Assembly: GCA_964471915.1 (NCBI GenBank)
Contig: CAYYID010000009.1
Location: forward strand, 1-64,000
Source: JAIEPW01 sp964471915
Lineage (GTDB): Bacteria > Acidobacteriota > Terriglobia > Bryobacterales > Bryobacteraceae
DNA length: 64,000 nucleotides
Direction: 5' to 3'
The position numbers were made by a program, and so were the translations under genes. The notes under the pieces were generated by a model, which did not search any database, was not told the origin of the DNA, and saw only the letters and a program-made list of their open reading frames with translations. This document shows, in pieces, positions 9,482 through 18,414 of this stretch. How positions within the stretch are numbered: the first letter of the stretch is position 1; each line of letters begins with the position of its first letter.

Positions 9482-10663
9482 TTATGAAGTTGAGCGGTGT
9501 CCTGCTGGCCGGGCTTCACCTGCTCGTCGTGTCGCGGGTTTTGGCGCTGGTGGCAGCGCCGAGGGGATCGTCACTTGGTTGAGACGCTCATGCACCTCTG
9601 TTGCCGGGACTAAATAGCGCATCGTGGTTTCGAGCGACTTGTGACCCATCAGGTGTTGGACCGTCCGCACATCGAAGCCCGCACGGAGCATCCGCGTGGC
9701 AAACGTCGAACGAAAGGTTTTCAGGTCGAACTCCGTCTGCAGTCCCGCCTGCGCCGCGACCTCCTTCACCCGCCGCAGCATGTTCTGCTCCCGGTTCCCG
9801 GTCGGAGACGGAAAAACGAACGGGCTATTGGTTCTTGGATGTCCCTCCAGCACGCTGACCAGGTGGTTGGCGATCGGGATTTCGCGCTCCTCCCACCGCT
9901 TCGGATAGAATCCCCGTTCCGGTTTCGCGGTGACGCGGATCGTCCGCAGCCGAAAGCTGATGTCCGGCCAGCACAGATGCATCACCTCCTGCTCGCGCAT
10001 CCCCGTGAGCAGGAAAGTCGAGAACAGAGCCCGCTCCCAGGCATCGCAGGCGCCGAAGAACTTCCCCAGATCCTCCTCGCTGTACTCGCGCGGCAGCGTG
10101 GAGATCTTCTCGGGCAGATGCAACTGCCGCGTGAGCCCCGGCCGGCCGTTCCGCCGGAAGAACTGCGCCACGATGATGATGTTATGCAGGACGGTGTTGG
10201 GCGACATCCCGCGCTTCATCAGCCGGATGATGAATTCGTTCAATTCCTCCACCGTGATGGACTCCACGCCACGCCCCGGGAACTCCTTTGCGAACCGGTG
10301 CAGGACGGCTTGGTACTTGCGGTAGGTATTCGGCTTCTTCAGCGTCTCGATATGGCTCAGGTAGTGTTCGATCTGACTGCGCAACAACCGGTCCTCGGGT
10401 GGAGCCTCCGGCTGCGGTTCAGGATCGAGGCCCAGCGTCATGCCGTCGAGTTCATGACGTTTGCGCCGATGCGCTTCCGTTGCTTCGCTGACCGTGACGC
10501 CGGCGAACTCCCGCCGCCGCTGCCGGTCTTCGTACCACTCGATGAAGTAGCGGCCGTGGGGCAGAGCGGCCCAGTCCCAGTTGCCGTTGGCTCGCTTGGG
10601 GATGGAGCGCAGGACCCAGCGGCCGTCGATTTTGATCTTCTTGAGGAGGTTGACGCGAGACAT
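9482..10663 (-). CDS. int: Tyrosine recombinase / integrase
   Basis: The 393-residue site-specific recombinase has an N-terminal arm/DNA-binding part (1-95), a SAM-like core-binding domain (about 95-185) and a catalytic domain. Catalytic residues are Arg223 in TGMREQEV, Lys near 247-256, Arg318 in KTFR, His341 in LMGHKS and the nucleophile Tyr350 in TTMRYL. The first position of the usual HxxR box is Lys315, a known substitution. The C-terminus is an Ala/Pro/Arg tail. It lies about 140 bases from the split tRNA-Gly and would integrate or excise the element in that gene. Confidence 0.92.
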   Translation of the reverse strand: MSRVNLLKKIKIDGRWVLRSIPKRANGNWDWAALPHGRYFIEWYEDRQRRREFAGVTVSEATEAHRRKRHELDGMTLGLDPEPQPEAPPEDRLLRSQIEHYLSHIETLKKPNTYRKYQAVLHRFAKEFPGRGVESITVEELNEFIIRLMKRGMSPNTVLHNIIIVAQFFRRNGRPGLTRQLHLPEKISTLPREYSEEDLGKFFGACDAWERALFSTFLLTGMREQEVMHLCWPDISFRLRTIRVTAKPERGFYPKRWEEREIPIANHLVSVLEGHPRTNSPFVFPSPTGNREQNMLRRVKEVAAQAGLQTEFDLKTFRSTFATRMLRAGFDVRTVQHLMGHKSLETTMRYLVPATEVHERLNQVTIPSALPPAPKPATRRAGEARPAGHRSTS

Positions 10664-10690
10664 GTCCAGTTCCGAATAACACGGCTTCGG

Positions 10691-10767
10691 ATGGACACCA
10701 AAGGGACACCAAATGGCGCTCTCACCCGAAGGTCAGGTCTTCAAAATGGACACCAAATGGGACACCA
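10691..10767. repeat. Tandem TGGTGTCC-type repeats, candidate integrase arm sites
   Basis: Two near-identical blocks, 10691-10711 (ATGGACACCAAAGGGACACCA) read with one extra base in the second copy at 10746-10767, each contain GGACACCA twice, giving four copies of the unit. They lie between the integrase start and the tRNA fragment, where arm-type binding sites of an att region are expected. Their function is inferred from position and repetition. Confidence 0.45.
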
Positions 10768-10803
10768 CGGCGTGGAAGTCAATGATGGGTAAGGGGATAA
10801 AGC

Positions 10804-10837
<34 letters not shown>

Positions 10838-11064
10838 TCAAGGGAGTCCTGTTCCAGAGTATAGCCGAATTCGAGCCCCGCGCAAACGCCCACCCACCCG
10901 GAGGCCAGGCGAGCTTAGCCCCATAGCGTCATTTCGCCCAATTCCGGTCCCGCCGTATCGCCATTTGACAATGGAATCCCGCTAACGCGCTGAAACCGCA
11001 ACACCCCCTTGTGGACCTCCGATTGCTAAGCCTCTCCAAACGGTTTTCGCAAGGAGAGCCAACG
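10838..11064. other. Intergenic region between split tRNA-Gly and respiratory operon
   Basis: No gene is visible. It ends in the ribosome-binding site AAGGAGAG at 11051-11058 for the cytochrome gene. It should contain the promoters of both the tRNA (leftward) and the respiratory operon (rightward), but I cannot assign boxes. Confidence 0.4.
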
Positions 11065-11523
11065 ATGGGAAGCTGGCGGCACGCAGCGCACCTGATTCGT
11101 CTCGGCGTGGTGATCCTGGTCTTCGTCGCCGCCTTCGCCGTCCTCCGGCAGCGGATGGTGCCGGCGACGTTCGGCGAGTACGGCCACTTCCGCGGCTCCG
11201 TCCTGGCGGAGATCCGCGCCGGCGAGCCCGTATTCGCCGGACACGACGCCTGCGCCTCCTGTCATGACGAAGTGGTCCAGGCCAAGTCCAAAGGGCGCCA
11301 CGCGAACGTCTCCTGCGAGGCCTGCCATGGGCCGCAGGGCAAGCATGCCGCGGATCTGAGCGAGAAGCCCGCGCGGCCGGACCCCCTGCAAGTGTGTGCG
11401 CGCTGCCACGAGGCCAACGCCGCCAAACCCCAGGGCTTTCCGCAAGTCGTGACCAAGGACCACTCCGGCGGCGAGTCCTGTCTGACGTGTCACAAGTCCC
11501 ATCAACCGAAAGTCGGGAGCTGA
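11065..11523 (+). CDS. Membrane-anchored tetraheme cytochrome c
   Basis: The 152-residue protein has one N-terminal TM (residues 12-27) and four CxxCH heme sites: CASCH 63-67, CEACH 84-88, CARCH 111-115 and CLTCH 139-143, with extra His residues as possible distal ligands. The ATG at 11065 is chosen over an upstream in-frame ATG because AAGGAGAG lies 6 bases before it. It resembles cytochrome c3/NapC-like periplasmic electron carriers. It leads an operon with an iron-sulfur protein and an NrfD protein, so it probably exchanges electrons between that membrane module and periplasmic partners. Confidence 0.88.
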   Translation: MGSWRHAAHLIRLGVVILVFVAAFAVLRQRMVPATFGEYGHFRGSVLAEIRAGEPVFAGHDACASCHDEVVQAKSKGRHANVSCEACHGPQGKHAADLSEKPARPDPLQVCARCHEANAAKPQGFPQVVTKDHSGGESCLTCHKSHQPKVGS

Positions 11524-11536
11524 GGAGGCTGCATCC

Positions 11537-12289
11537 ATGGATATGACCCGGCGCGAAGCACTGTTCGAAGCGGGCAAGTACCTGTTCCTGACCGGCGCGG
11601 CGCAAGCGGCCCTCGAGTTCGTCACCGCGGGACGCGCCGAAGCCGCTCCCACTTACAACGTGCAGGACCACTGGTGGGGCATGATCATCGACATCGACAA
11701 GTGCATCGGCTGCGGCAACTGCGTCGAGGCCTGCGCCAAGGAGAACAAGGTCCCCGACGGTTTCTACCGCACCTGGATCGAGCGCTATCGCGTCAATCCG
11801 GCCGACATGGAGCACCCCGAGGTCGACGCGCCGGACGGCGGCCGCCACGGCTTCCCAGACAAGCCCGCCAACGGGATGAAAGCGTTCTTCGTGCCCAAGC
11901 TCTGCAACCACTGCGCGCACTCCCCGTGCGTGCAGGTGTGTCCCGTCGGCGCGACCTTCGAGACGCCGGACGGGCTGGTGCTGGTGGATCAGAAATACTG
12001 CATCGGCTGCCGCTATTGCGTCCAGGCCTGCCCCTACGGTTGCCGGTTCATCAATCCCGCCACGCAGACGGCGGACAAGTGCACGCTGTGCTACCACCGC
12101 ATCTCCAAGGGGCTGACCACGGCCTGCTGCGAGGTCTGCCCCACTGGAGCGCGCCAACTCGTGGACCTCAAGAATCCCAAGGACCCGGTCCACCAGTTCC
12201 TGCGAACCAACAGCATTCAAGTGCTGAAGCCCCAGATGGCGACGGGATCGAAGGTGTACTACCGGGGCCTGGACGGCTCGGTGCGATAG
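11537..12289 (+). CDS. Tat-exported 4x[4Fe-4S] electron-transfer subunit (HybA/PsrB/DmsB type)
   Basis: The 250-residue protein has a twin-arginine-like leader (TRREALFEAGKYLFLTGAA) and four Cys clusters: CIGCGNCVEAC, CNHCAHSPCVQVCP, CIGCRYCVQACPYGCR and CTLCYHRI...CCEVCP. This is the four-cluster ferredoxin fold of HybA, PsrB and DmsB. It relays electrons between an NrfD-type quinone-site protein and another partner on the periplasmic side. It starts 13 bases after the cytochrome and ends 10 bases before the NrfD gene. No molybdopterin or hydrogenase catalytic subunit is nearby. Confidence 0.9.
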   Translation: MDMTRREALFEAGKYLFLTGAAQAALEFVTAGRAEAAPTYNVQDHWWGMIIDIDKCIGCGNCVEACAKENKVPDGFYRTWIERYRVNPADMEHPEVDAPDGGRHGFPDKPANGMKAFFVPKLCNHCAHSPCVQVCPVGATFETPDGLVLVDQKYCIGCRYCVQACPYGCRFINPATQTADKCTLCYHRISKGLTTACCEVCPTGARQLVDLKNPKDPVHQFLRTNSIQVLKPQMATGSKVYYRGLDGSVR

Positions 12290-12299
12290 GAGGCCGTTC

Positions 12300-13487
12300 A
12301 TGCAAGCTCTTCCCCACGGCGTCGAAGGCTTCATGTACCCGAATGAAATCGAGCTGCAGTGGAGCGTCCTCATCGTGCTGTATCCCTACATCACGGGCCT
12401 GGTGGCCGGGGCGTTCATCCTGGCGTCGCTCGAGCGCGTCTTCAAAGTGGAAGCCGTGAAGCCGACCTACCGGCTGGCGCTGCTCACCGCGCTGGGCTTT
12501 CTGCTGGTGGCGCCCTTGCCGCTGCAATTGCACCTGGGCCATCCGGAGCGCAGCTTCGAAATGTTCCTGACGCCGCACCGCTCCTCGGCGATGGCGATGT
12601 TCGGCTTCGTCTACCTCTGGTACCTCATGGTGGTCCTGCTGCTCGAAATCTGGCTGGATTACCGCAAGGACATCGTGGAACTCGCGGAACGCTCCACCGG
12701 GGTGAAGCGCTGGATCTACCGGATCCTGACGCTCGGCTCCCGCGACATCAGTCCCGGCGCGCTCCGCATGGACGACCGCGTGGGTTACATCGTCACCATC
12801 ATCGGCATCCCGTCGGCGTTCCTGCTGCACGGCTACGTCGGGTTCATCTTCGGGTCGGTGAAGGCCAACCCCTGGTGGTCCACCCCGCTGATGCCGATCG
12901 TGTTCTTGTTCTCGGCCATGGTCTCCGGCATCGCCGCGGTGATGCTGCTCTACATGGGCTCCATGCGGGTCCTGCGCCGGCCCATCGACCTGCCCTGCGT
13001 CGACACCATCGCCAAGTACCTGTTCTACGCCTTCCTCATCGACTTCTCGCTCGAGATGCTGGACCTCATCCACCGGATCTACGAGGCCGACGAATCCTTC
13101 CGCACTCTCGACTTCATGGTCCAGACGCGCCTGTTCCTGTCCCAGGTGGTGCTGCAGATCCTGCTCGGCACGGTCCTGCCGCTGATCCTGCTCGGCCTCA
13201 CGCAGGTCCGGCAGTTCGCCGGCGCGGTCCGCCAACGGATTTACGCCGTGGCCGGACTCCTGACGCTGGTCGGGATCTTCGCCATGCGCTGGAACGTCGT
13301 GATCGGCGGACAACTGTTCTCGAAGAGCTTCCTCGGCTACACGACGTACAAGCTGGAGTTCGCGACGCGCGAAGGCCTGTTGACCGCGGTCGCCTTGATG
13401 ATCCTCCCCTTCCTGATCCTGTGGGTGCTGGTGAAGCTGTTGCCGCCGTGGCCCGAGGAGCGGACGGGGACCATTCCCACCACGTAG
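12300..13487 (+). CDS. nrfD-like: NrfD/PsrC/HybB-type integral membrane quinol-site protein
   Basis: The 395-residue, very hydrophobic protein has about nine or ten TM segments, and its opening segment (LYPYITGLVAGAFILASL) is typical of the NrfD family. These proteins bind quinol/quinone in the membrane and pass electrons to the attached four-cluster ferredoxin. It lies directly after that ferredoxin gene. The trio resembles Hme, Qrc or alternative-complex modules, but the substrate and direction of electron flow cannot be told from sequence. Confidence 0.88.
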   Translation: MQALPHGVEGFMYPNEIELQWSVLIVLYPYITGLVAGAFILASLERVFKVEAVKPTYRLALLTALGFLLVAPLPLQLHLGHPERSFEMFLTPHRSSAMAMFGFVYLWYLMVVLLLEIWLDYRKDIVELAERSTGVKRWIYRILTLGSRDISPGALRMDDRVGYIVTIIGIPSAFLLHGYVGFIFGSVKANPWWSTPLMPIVFLFSAMVSGIAAVMLLYMGSMRVLRRPIDLPCVDTIAKYLFYAFLIDFSLEMLDLIHRIYEADESFRTLDFMVQTRLFLSQVVLQILLGTVLPLILLGLTQVRQFAGAVRQRIYAVAGLLTLVGIFAMRWNVVIGGQLFSKSFLGYTTYKLEFATREGLLTAVALMILPFLILWVLVKLLPPWPEERTGTIPTT

Positions 13488-13530
13488 CAGCAGTTGCCGG
13501 CGGCCCCGGCGGCCGCCAGGAGGGACGTGC

Positions 13531-15228
13531 ATGGAAACCAGCGCCGCGATTCTTTCCCGCCTGGAGGAACTCAGCCGCGAAGTGGCGGATCTGCGGCAGC
13601 GCGTGGCGCGCCTGGAGAAGGCCGGCCCAGGGGACGTTGCGGAACCCCAAACACCGGTGACCGCGCCGCCCGCGGACGAGCTGGAACTCGCGTCCCTGGC
13701 CGCGGCCGCCGGCATGGTGCCCGCCGCGGGGCGCCTGTTCCTGGGCATCGCGGGCGCCTTTGTGCTGCGCGCGGTGGCCGAGTCCGGCTATCTGCATCCG
13801 CTGCTCGCGGTCGCGCTCGCCGTCGTGTACGCCGCGTCCTGGCTGGTCAGCGCGATTCGCCTGGCGAAGACCAGCCACCTTATGGCGGGCGCCCACGTGC
13901 TCACCGCCGCGCTCATCGCCTACCCCATGCTGTGGGAGACCACCATGCGCTTCCACGCGCTCTCGCCGGGCGCGGCCGCGGCCCTGCTGGCCGCGTTCAC
14001 GATCCTCGGTCTCGCCGTCACCTGGAAACGCGACCTCGGAGAGATCGTCTGGATCACCGCGCTCGCCGGAGCGGGCAGCGCCCTTGGCCTGCTGGTCGCG
14101 ACGCACGACCTCGCGGTCTTCACCGCCGCGCTGCTGGCGATGGCGCTGGCCGCCGAAGCCGGCGCCACGGCCGATCAGTGGCTCCGCGTGCGGATCCCGG
14201 TGGCGCTGGCCGCGGACCTCGCGGTGCTGCTCACCGGATGGCTGGCGGGCCGCGCCGAAGGGCTCCCCGCGTCCTACGCTCCGGTCTCCGTGCCCGCGGG
14301 CGTCGCGCTCCATGCCGCCTTGCTCGCGATCTACGGCGGCAGCGTCGCGTTCCGCGTCTTCGTCCGCGGCAAGCGGATCCGCTTCTTCGAGATCGGCCAG
14401 AGCATCGCGGCGTTTCTGATCGGCATCTTCGGCCTGGTGCGGATCGGCAAGACGGCCTGGCCCGCCGGGGCGCTCTGCCTGGCCGCCGGACTGGTCTGCT
14501 ACGCGGCCGCGTTCGGCATCCTGGCGCGGCGCGGCGGCCGGGACCGCACGTTCCTGGTCTATTCCACCTTCGGCCTGGCGCTGCTCCTCGGAGCGCCACT
14601 CGTCGCCGGCGGCGCCCTCGCGGCCACTCTTCTGTGGGCCGGCGTGGCCGTCGCCGGCGTCGCTTTGGGACATGACCCCGAGCGCCGGGACCTCCGCTTC
14701 CACGCAACCGCGTACCTGGCCGCGGCCATCCTGATCTCCGGGCTCGGCCTCTTCGCCTCCCAGGCGCTGCTCGGTGCGGCGACCGCCACCGCCGCCGTCG
14801 TGTTGCTCGCGATGCTCGCGGGCGGTATCGCGTATGGCTTCGAAGCGCGTCGGCGTGTGCCGGCGCCGCGCTGGACGGACGTCCTTCCGGCCTTCGTGGC
14901 CGCGGGAGCCGTCTGCTGGGCCGCGCTCGGCCTGGCGGCCTTCTGGATCTTCCCCGGCACGGGCGCCGTCGCCGTGGTGGCGCGCACGGTCCTGCTGGCC
15001 GTGGCGGCGCTGGCGCTGCGCTACGCCGGGGAACACCTGGCCCGTCCCGAACTGGTCTGGATGGTCTATCCGTTGATGCTCTTCGCGGCGTACAAGCTCT
15101 TCACGCAGGACTTCCAGACGCAACCCGCCGCGCTCGCAGTCTCGCTCGTGGTGTTCGGCGGCGCGATGCTGCTGCTGCCGCGCATCCGGCCCGGGGCGTC
15201 TCCGGACCACCTGCCGCAGTCGCCTTAA
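13531..15228 (+). CDS. DUF2339-like multi-spanning membrane protein
   Basis: The 565-residue protein has a short N-terminal coiled coil (SRLEELSREVADLRQRVARL) followed by a cytoplasmic linker and some 15 or more closely spaced hydrophobic segments rich in Ala, Leu and Val. This architecture matches DUF2339 predicted membrane proteins, whose function is unknown. It begins 43 bases after the NrfD gene on the same strand, with a GGAGGGACGTGC-type ribosome-binding region, so it is probably co-transcribed. A link to the respiratory module is positional only. Confidence 0.75.
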   Translation: METSAAILSRLEELSREVADLRQRVARLEKAGPGDVAEPQTPVTAPPADELELASLAAAAGMVPAAGRLFLGIAGAFVLRAVAESGYLHPLLAVALAVVYAASWLVSAIRLAKTSHLMAGAHVLTAALIAYPMLWETTMRFHALSPGAAAALLAAFTILGLAVTWKRDLGEIVWITALAGAGSALGLLVATHDLAVFTAALLAMALAAEAGATADQWLRVRIPVALAADLAVLLTGWLAGRAEGLPASYAPVSVPAGVALHAALLAIYGGSVAFRVFVRGKRIRFFEIGQSIAAFLIGIFGLVRIGKTAWPAGALCLAAGLVCYAAAFGILARRGGRDRTFLVYSTFGLALLLGAPLVAGGALAATLLWAGVAVAGVALGHDPERRDLRFHATAYLAAAILISGLGLFASQALLGAATATAAVVLLAMLAGGIAYGFEARRRVPAPRWTDVLPAFVAAGAVCWAALGLAAFWIFPGTGAVAVVARTVLLAVAALALRYAGEHLARPELVWMVYPLMLFAAYKLFTQDFQTQPAALAVSLVVFGGAMLLLPRIRPGASPDHLPQSP

Positions 15229-15305
15229 CCTCTCCACACCGCGCCAAGGTTGAGCCACGCTAAGTTGCCATAGCGCTCATGCCACAATGCCGTAGGGAAC
15301 CACCG

Positions 15306-15563
15306 ATGAAGAGCTTTCACCTGCCCCTTCCGGAGCAAACCTACATCCGTCTGCGGGCGGAGGCCGAACGGGCACAGATCCCGGCCACGACCTTGGCGCG
15401 CCAGGCCGTCGACGAGTGGCTGCGGCAACGGTCCCGCAAAGCGAGACGGGACGCGATCGCGGCCCACGCCAAGGAAATGGCGGACACGCCTCTTGATCTC
15501 GACACCGAGCTGGAGGAGGCCGGCATCGAGCACCTGGTGAAAACCGGGAAGACCGCCAAATGA
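15306..15563 (+). CDS. Antitoxin of a PemK/MazF-type toxin-antitoxin pair
   Basis: The 85-residue protein has an N-terminal ribbon-helix-helix-like segment (MKSFHLPLPEQTYIRLRAEA) and a charged C-terminal tail, as in RHH antitoxins. The ATG at 15306 is preferred to an in-frame ATG 27 bases upstream, because the RHH strand begins right there. Its stop overlaps the toxin start as ATGA at 15560-15563. It should bind the toxin and repress the operon. Confidence 0.8.
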   Translation: MKSFHLPLPEQTYIRLRAEAERAQIPATTLARQAVDEWLRQRSRKARRDAIAAHAKEMADTPLDLDTELEEAGIEHLVKTGKTAK

Positions 15564-15906
15564 AGCGCGGTGAGGTTTACTGGGCCGATCTTGTCCCGCG
15601 TTCAGGATCGGAGCAGACCGGCCGGCGTCCGGTGATCCTGGTGTCTCACGACTGTTTCAACCAAACACCGGGATGGAGGTCGGTCATCGTGGTCCCCATC
15701 TCCACGTCCTCAGCGCAGGGCAAGCGCGGACCGACCGTGATCGAATCTCGGGAGGGGGTGCCGGTCTGCCGAAGACGAGCTTCGCCGTCTGCCATCAAGT
15801 GACCACTCTGGATTGGGCCAAGCTGACCAAACGGATCGGCGCGCTGCCGCCCGAGTCCCTGCGCGAAGTCGAGGAGGGGCTGAAGGCGGCGATGGATCTC
15901 GATTGA
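15560..15906 (+). pseudogene. PemK/MazF family endoribonuclease toxin, frameshifted
   Basis: The first frame reads MKRGEVYWADLVPRSGSEQT and on through RPVILVS...VVPISTS, the conserved MazF/PemK core. Around 15754-15758, a run of five G, the frame breaks; one base over it resumes as GGAGLPKTSFAVCHQVTTLD and continues to EVEEGLKAAMDLD, the typical C-terminus. One extra G in the run restores a complete toxin of about 115 residues. As written it ends early at about 80 residues and should be inactive. A sequencing error or phase-variable tract would give the same picture. Confidence 0.85.
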
Positions 15907-16074
15907 ACTACCCAACGGCCGCCCAGGGCTGGCCACAAAGGCAGCCTATCATTGGAAGAGTCACTTCTCCGGGCGCTCGAGTTTGACGGTGGCTCCCCAT
16001 CGTGGACGCGTTTCGAACTTTCGTGACATGTCCACCCCCGGTGATCAGGGCGGTCTTCCAACAGATTCAGACGC

Positions 16075-16093
16075 TTACGGCTCCGTGGTCTGT
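16075..16093 (+). repeat. 19-base direct repeat, copy 1
   Basis: TTACGGCTCCGTGGTCTGT occurs here and at 23101-23119 in the same orientation; both copies are followed within about 12 bases by TTTCAGGA. Both lie in gene-poor DNA. A chance 19-base match in 64 kb is unlikely, so this may be a remnant of a dispersed element. Confidence 0.5.
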
Positions 16094-16493
16094 GGCGGAT
16101 TTCAGGAGAAACCCGCCTTCCGCACTGAGGCACGGGCCGGCGCGATCCGCCAACCGCTAGTGCACGTGCTCGGTAGCCCTTTCCGGGACAACGGTCGAGG
16201 CTTGGTTCAGTCGCTCGGCGAAATGGATGAAATCGACGTACGCGGTAACGTGTCCGAACCACTTAGAAAGGGAGCAAGGGTGAACGCCAGTTCCAAACGG
16301 CGGCGATCACGGTCAGCGAGACTCGGCCCGCAACGCCTTTCCAGGTGCTCAACGCCAAGCAGGCGTAACGCCTCACGAAATCTGAACGTGACATTTACTG
16401 GACCGCCGGTCCCGTAGTTCTAGACCAGTGAGCACGCCGCAGGGTCGGCGACGGGACAGGCCAAACCGCGTCGCGCCGGACAGGTGCACATGC

Positions 16494-16720
16494 AAGCGTC
16501 TCTCTTCTTGGATGGCCAGAGACGTGCCGGCACGTCCTGAATCCATACCGTACCGGAACCCCACGGCAACTTGCAGGAGCGCGACTTCATGAGTACTGTT
16601 TTTGCCGCTGCCGGGCGGCCCAACGATCATCGTTAAAACGCCGGCAGGAACACTGGCTGTCACATTGTCCAGTGCGATGGTCGAATCAAAATGGGCCGTA
16701 TGGTTCTGAACGCTGATCGC
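16494..16720 (-). pseudogene. Remnant of an ABC transporter ATPase domain (ABCC-like)
   Basis: Reading leftward from 16720, one frame gives AISVQNHTAHFDSTIALDNV and then VPAGVLTMIVGPPGSGKNST, which covers the A-loop region and Walker A of an ABC ATPase. After a frame change near 16590 it continues as LMKSRSCKLPWGSGTVWIQD, matching the stretch after Walker A. The LTMIVGPxGSGKST wording resembles ABCC/MRP-type transporters. No Q-loop, signature or Walker B follows. This is a short, broken fragment; the subfamily assignment is by eye. Confidence 0.5.
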
Positions 16721-17271
16721 GCCAACGGCGCGACCACACGCTGCGGGTGATTGCACCCTCGCAGCTGTACCGCACCGGTAGAAATCGTCCTTGCCCCGAC
16801 TCGTGGTCCGCAATCCATGGGCCGACGCTGATCCCGACGCTGATCCTCCTCCGCCGTCCTCCGCCGTTTTTCGTCTGGACCTTTCTGGTCCAGTATGATA
16901 CGCTTCTGATGTAGTTGCAATTGAGTTGCAATGCCCGGAGTCGTAAATGCCAAATAAACCGCGCTTAAATTCGTTGAGAAGTATTTGGAGAACAACTGGA
17001 TGCGCCACGCGGCAGAAAGCAGCGCCGGCACGCTCGCGATGGTTCGGACTAGCTGCTGCGAAACCTACAAGTGCACGAGATCACGATGTGCGATTTGCCC
17101 CGCAAGGCCTGAGAATCACGACACCGTACGCCGATATCTGCAGGAACTCTCATCCCGGCCACTGGGGCGCAGAGCTTGCGCTCCCGCCCTCAGAGATGGC
17201 TGCGGAAGCGTGACCGCGCGGTAACTGTGGGGTGTGATCGTGTTGGCGACGAGGGGACGGGGAGCGCAGAA

Positions 17272-18414
17272 GTGAAGCTGGTCAGCACATGCCGTACGCT
17301 CCATCGTTACGTCGGCATCGCGGCCGGTGCAGCGCTTTGCGTCCTTGGCTTGTCCGGAAGCGTTCTTGTGTTTCGGCCGGAGCTCGAACGACGGATGCGG
17401 CCCAATCTGTTCACCGTGCCTGCGGTCGGAACGCCAGCCGCCCTTACGGATTTGCAAGCTGCTGCTGCCGCTGCGGTCCCGAGCCTCAAACTTTACCGTG
17501 TTCGTGTGCCGCGCGACGCCGGCAGTTCCTGCGAGTTCATCTTCGGCACTCATGGAAGGCTCACAACCCGCCTTTACATCGATCCGTACAGCCGGCGCGT
17601 TCTCGGGATCAGAACAGCAGGGTCGGATTTCTTCCTCTGGCTCCAGTCGCTGCACTTCGATTTGCTCACAGCGGAAACCGGGCGACAGATCAATGGGGTC
17701 TTCGCTATGACTCTGGTTGTCCTGTGCCTGTCCGGCCTGCTGCTGTGGCTCCGGAGTACGGCGAGCTGGACGGCCCGTGTGTGGCCGCGCTGGGGAGTGC
17801 GATCTGCCCGCCGCCACTGGGGTCTGCATATCACTGCGGGGTTTTGGGGATCGCCATTTCTGCTCCTGATGTCAACGACCGCCTTGTGTTTCGCATTTCA
17901 TGAGCCCGTCGCCAGGATCGTGTACGCGCTGACCCTCTCCGCGGCGCCGGCTTCGGTCCCGCAAGTTCAGAGCCCGCCAGGCGCCGTTTCACTTGACGCT
18001 CTTCTTCAGCAGGCGCGATCGCTGGAACCGACAGGGGAGTTCACCCTGATACGACTTCCCCGCAGCCCGGACCAACCGGCCACACTCAACTACGTGCTGC
18101 CGGGTGATTGGAGCGATCTGGGCGCAAACGGCATCCACTTCGACCCGAACAGCGGCGCCGCCCTACGCATCGATCGCATGCGGGACATGCAACTCGGGGC
18201 ACGCATCGTCTCCGCGTTTGTGCCCCTCCATTTCGGAACCTTTGGCCGGACGCCCGCCCGGGTATTATGGGCGCTCTTCGGCGCCCTGCCATCGGTGCTT
18301 TTCACCACTGGTCTGGCGATCTGGTCGCGCCGCACGACAAGGCGCTCCAGACCCGAGGGGACGTCCTCGGAGCAAAGCCGGTTTGAATTTGTCACGAAGG
18401 ACAGCAGATCATGA
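17272..18414 (+). CDS. PepSY-associated transmembrane protein (iron-chelate reductase-like)
   Basis: The 380-residue inner-membrane protein has an N-terminal HRYVGIAAGAALCVLGLSGS segment typical of PepSY_TM proteins, a periplasmic PepSY-like domain, further TM segments near residues 145-165 and 190-215 with conserved His (RRHWGLHI), and a final TM before an Arg-rich tail. I chose the GTG at 17272, after a GGGGACGGGGAG stretch, because the TM domain starts immediately after it. Homologues beside siderophore receptors (PiuB/FpvG-type) help release iron by reduction. Its stop overlaps the TonB-receptor start as ATGA, so the two are co-translated. Confidence 0.85.
   Translation: MKLVSTCRTLHRYVGIAAGAALCVLGLSGSVLVFRPELERRMRPNLFTVPAVGTPAALTDLQAAAAAAVPSLKLYRVRVPRDAGSSCEFIFGTHGRLTTRLYIDPYSRRVLGIRTAGSDFFLWLQSLHFDLLTAETGRQINGVFAMTLVVLCLSGLLLWLRSTASWTARVWPRWGVRSARRHWGLHITAGFWGSPFLLLMSTTALCFAFHEPVARIVYALTLSAAPASVPQVQSPPGAVSLDALLQQARSLEPTGEFTLIRLPRSPDQPATLNYVLPGDWSDLGANGIHFDPNSGAALRIDRMRDMQLGARIVSAFVPLHFGTFGRTPARVLWALFGALPSVLFTTGLAIWSRRTTRRSRPEGTSSEQSRFEFVTKDSRS

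Larger units (their letters stand above)
15907..17271. other. Gene-poor, decayed region
   Basis: About 1.36 kb without an intact gene. It contains an ABC-ATPase remnant on the minus strand (16494-16720) and a 19-base sequence (16075-16093) that recurs at 23101-23119. The remainder shows only short frames without recognisable domains. The stretch just before 17272 should hold the promoter of the PepSY/TonB pair. Confidence 0.5.

Noticed and set aside
10982..12373. Minus-strand frame of 463 codons
   Set aside because: Antisense to the cytochrome and iron-sulfur genes, with low-complexity Arg/Gly/His text typical of reversed GC-rich coding DNA.
12168..15258. Two long minus-strand frames (526 and 686 codons) under the NrfD and DUF2339 genes
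   Set aside because: Arg/Gln/Glu-rich antisense text without domains; the plus-strand genes have clear membrane proteins and spacing.
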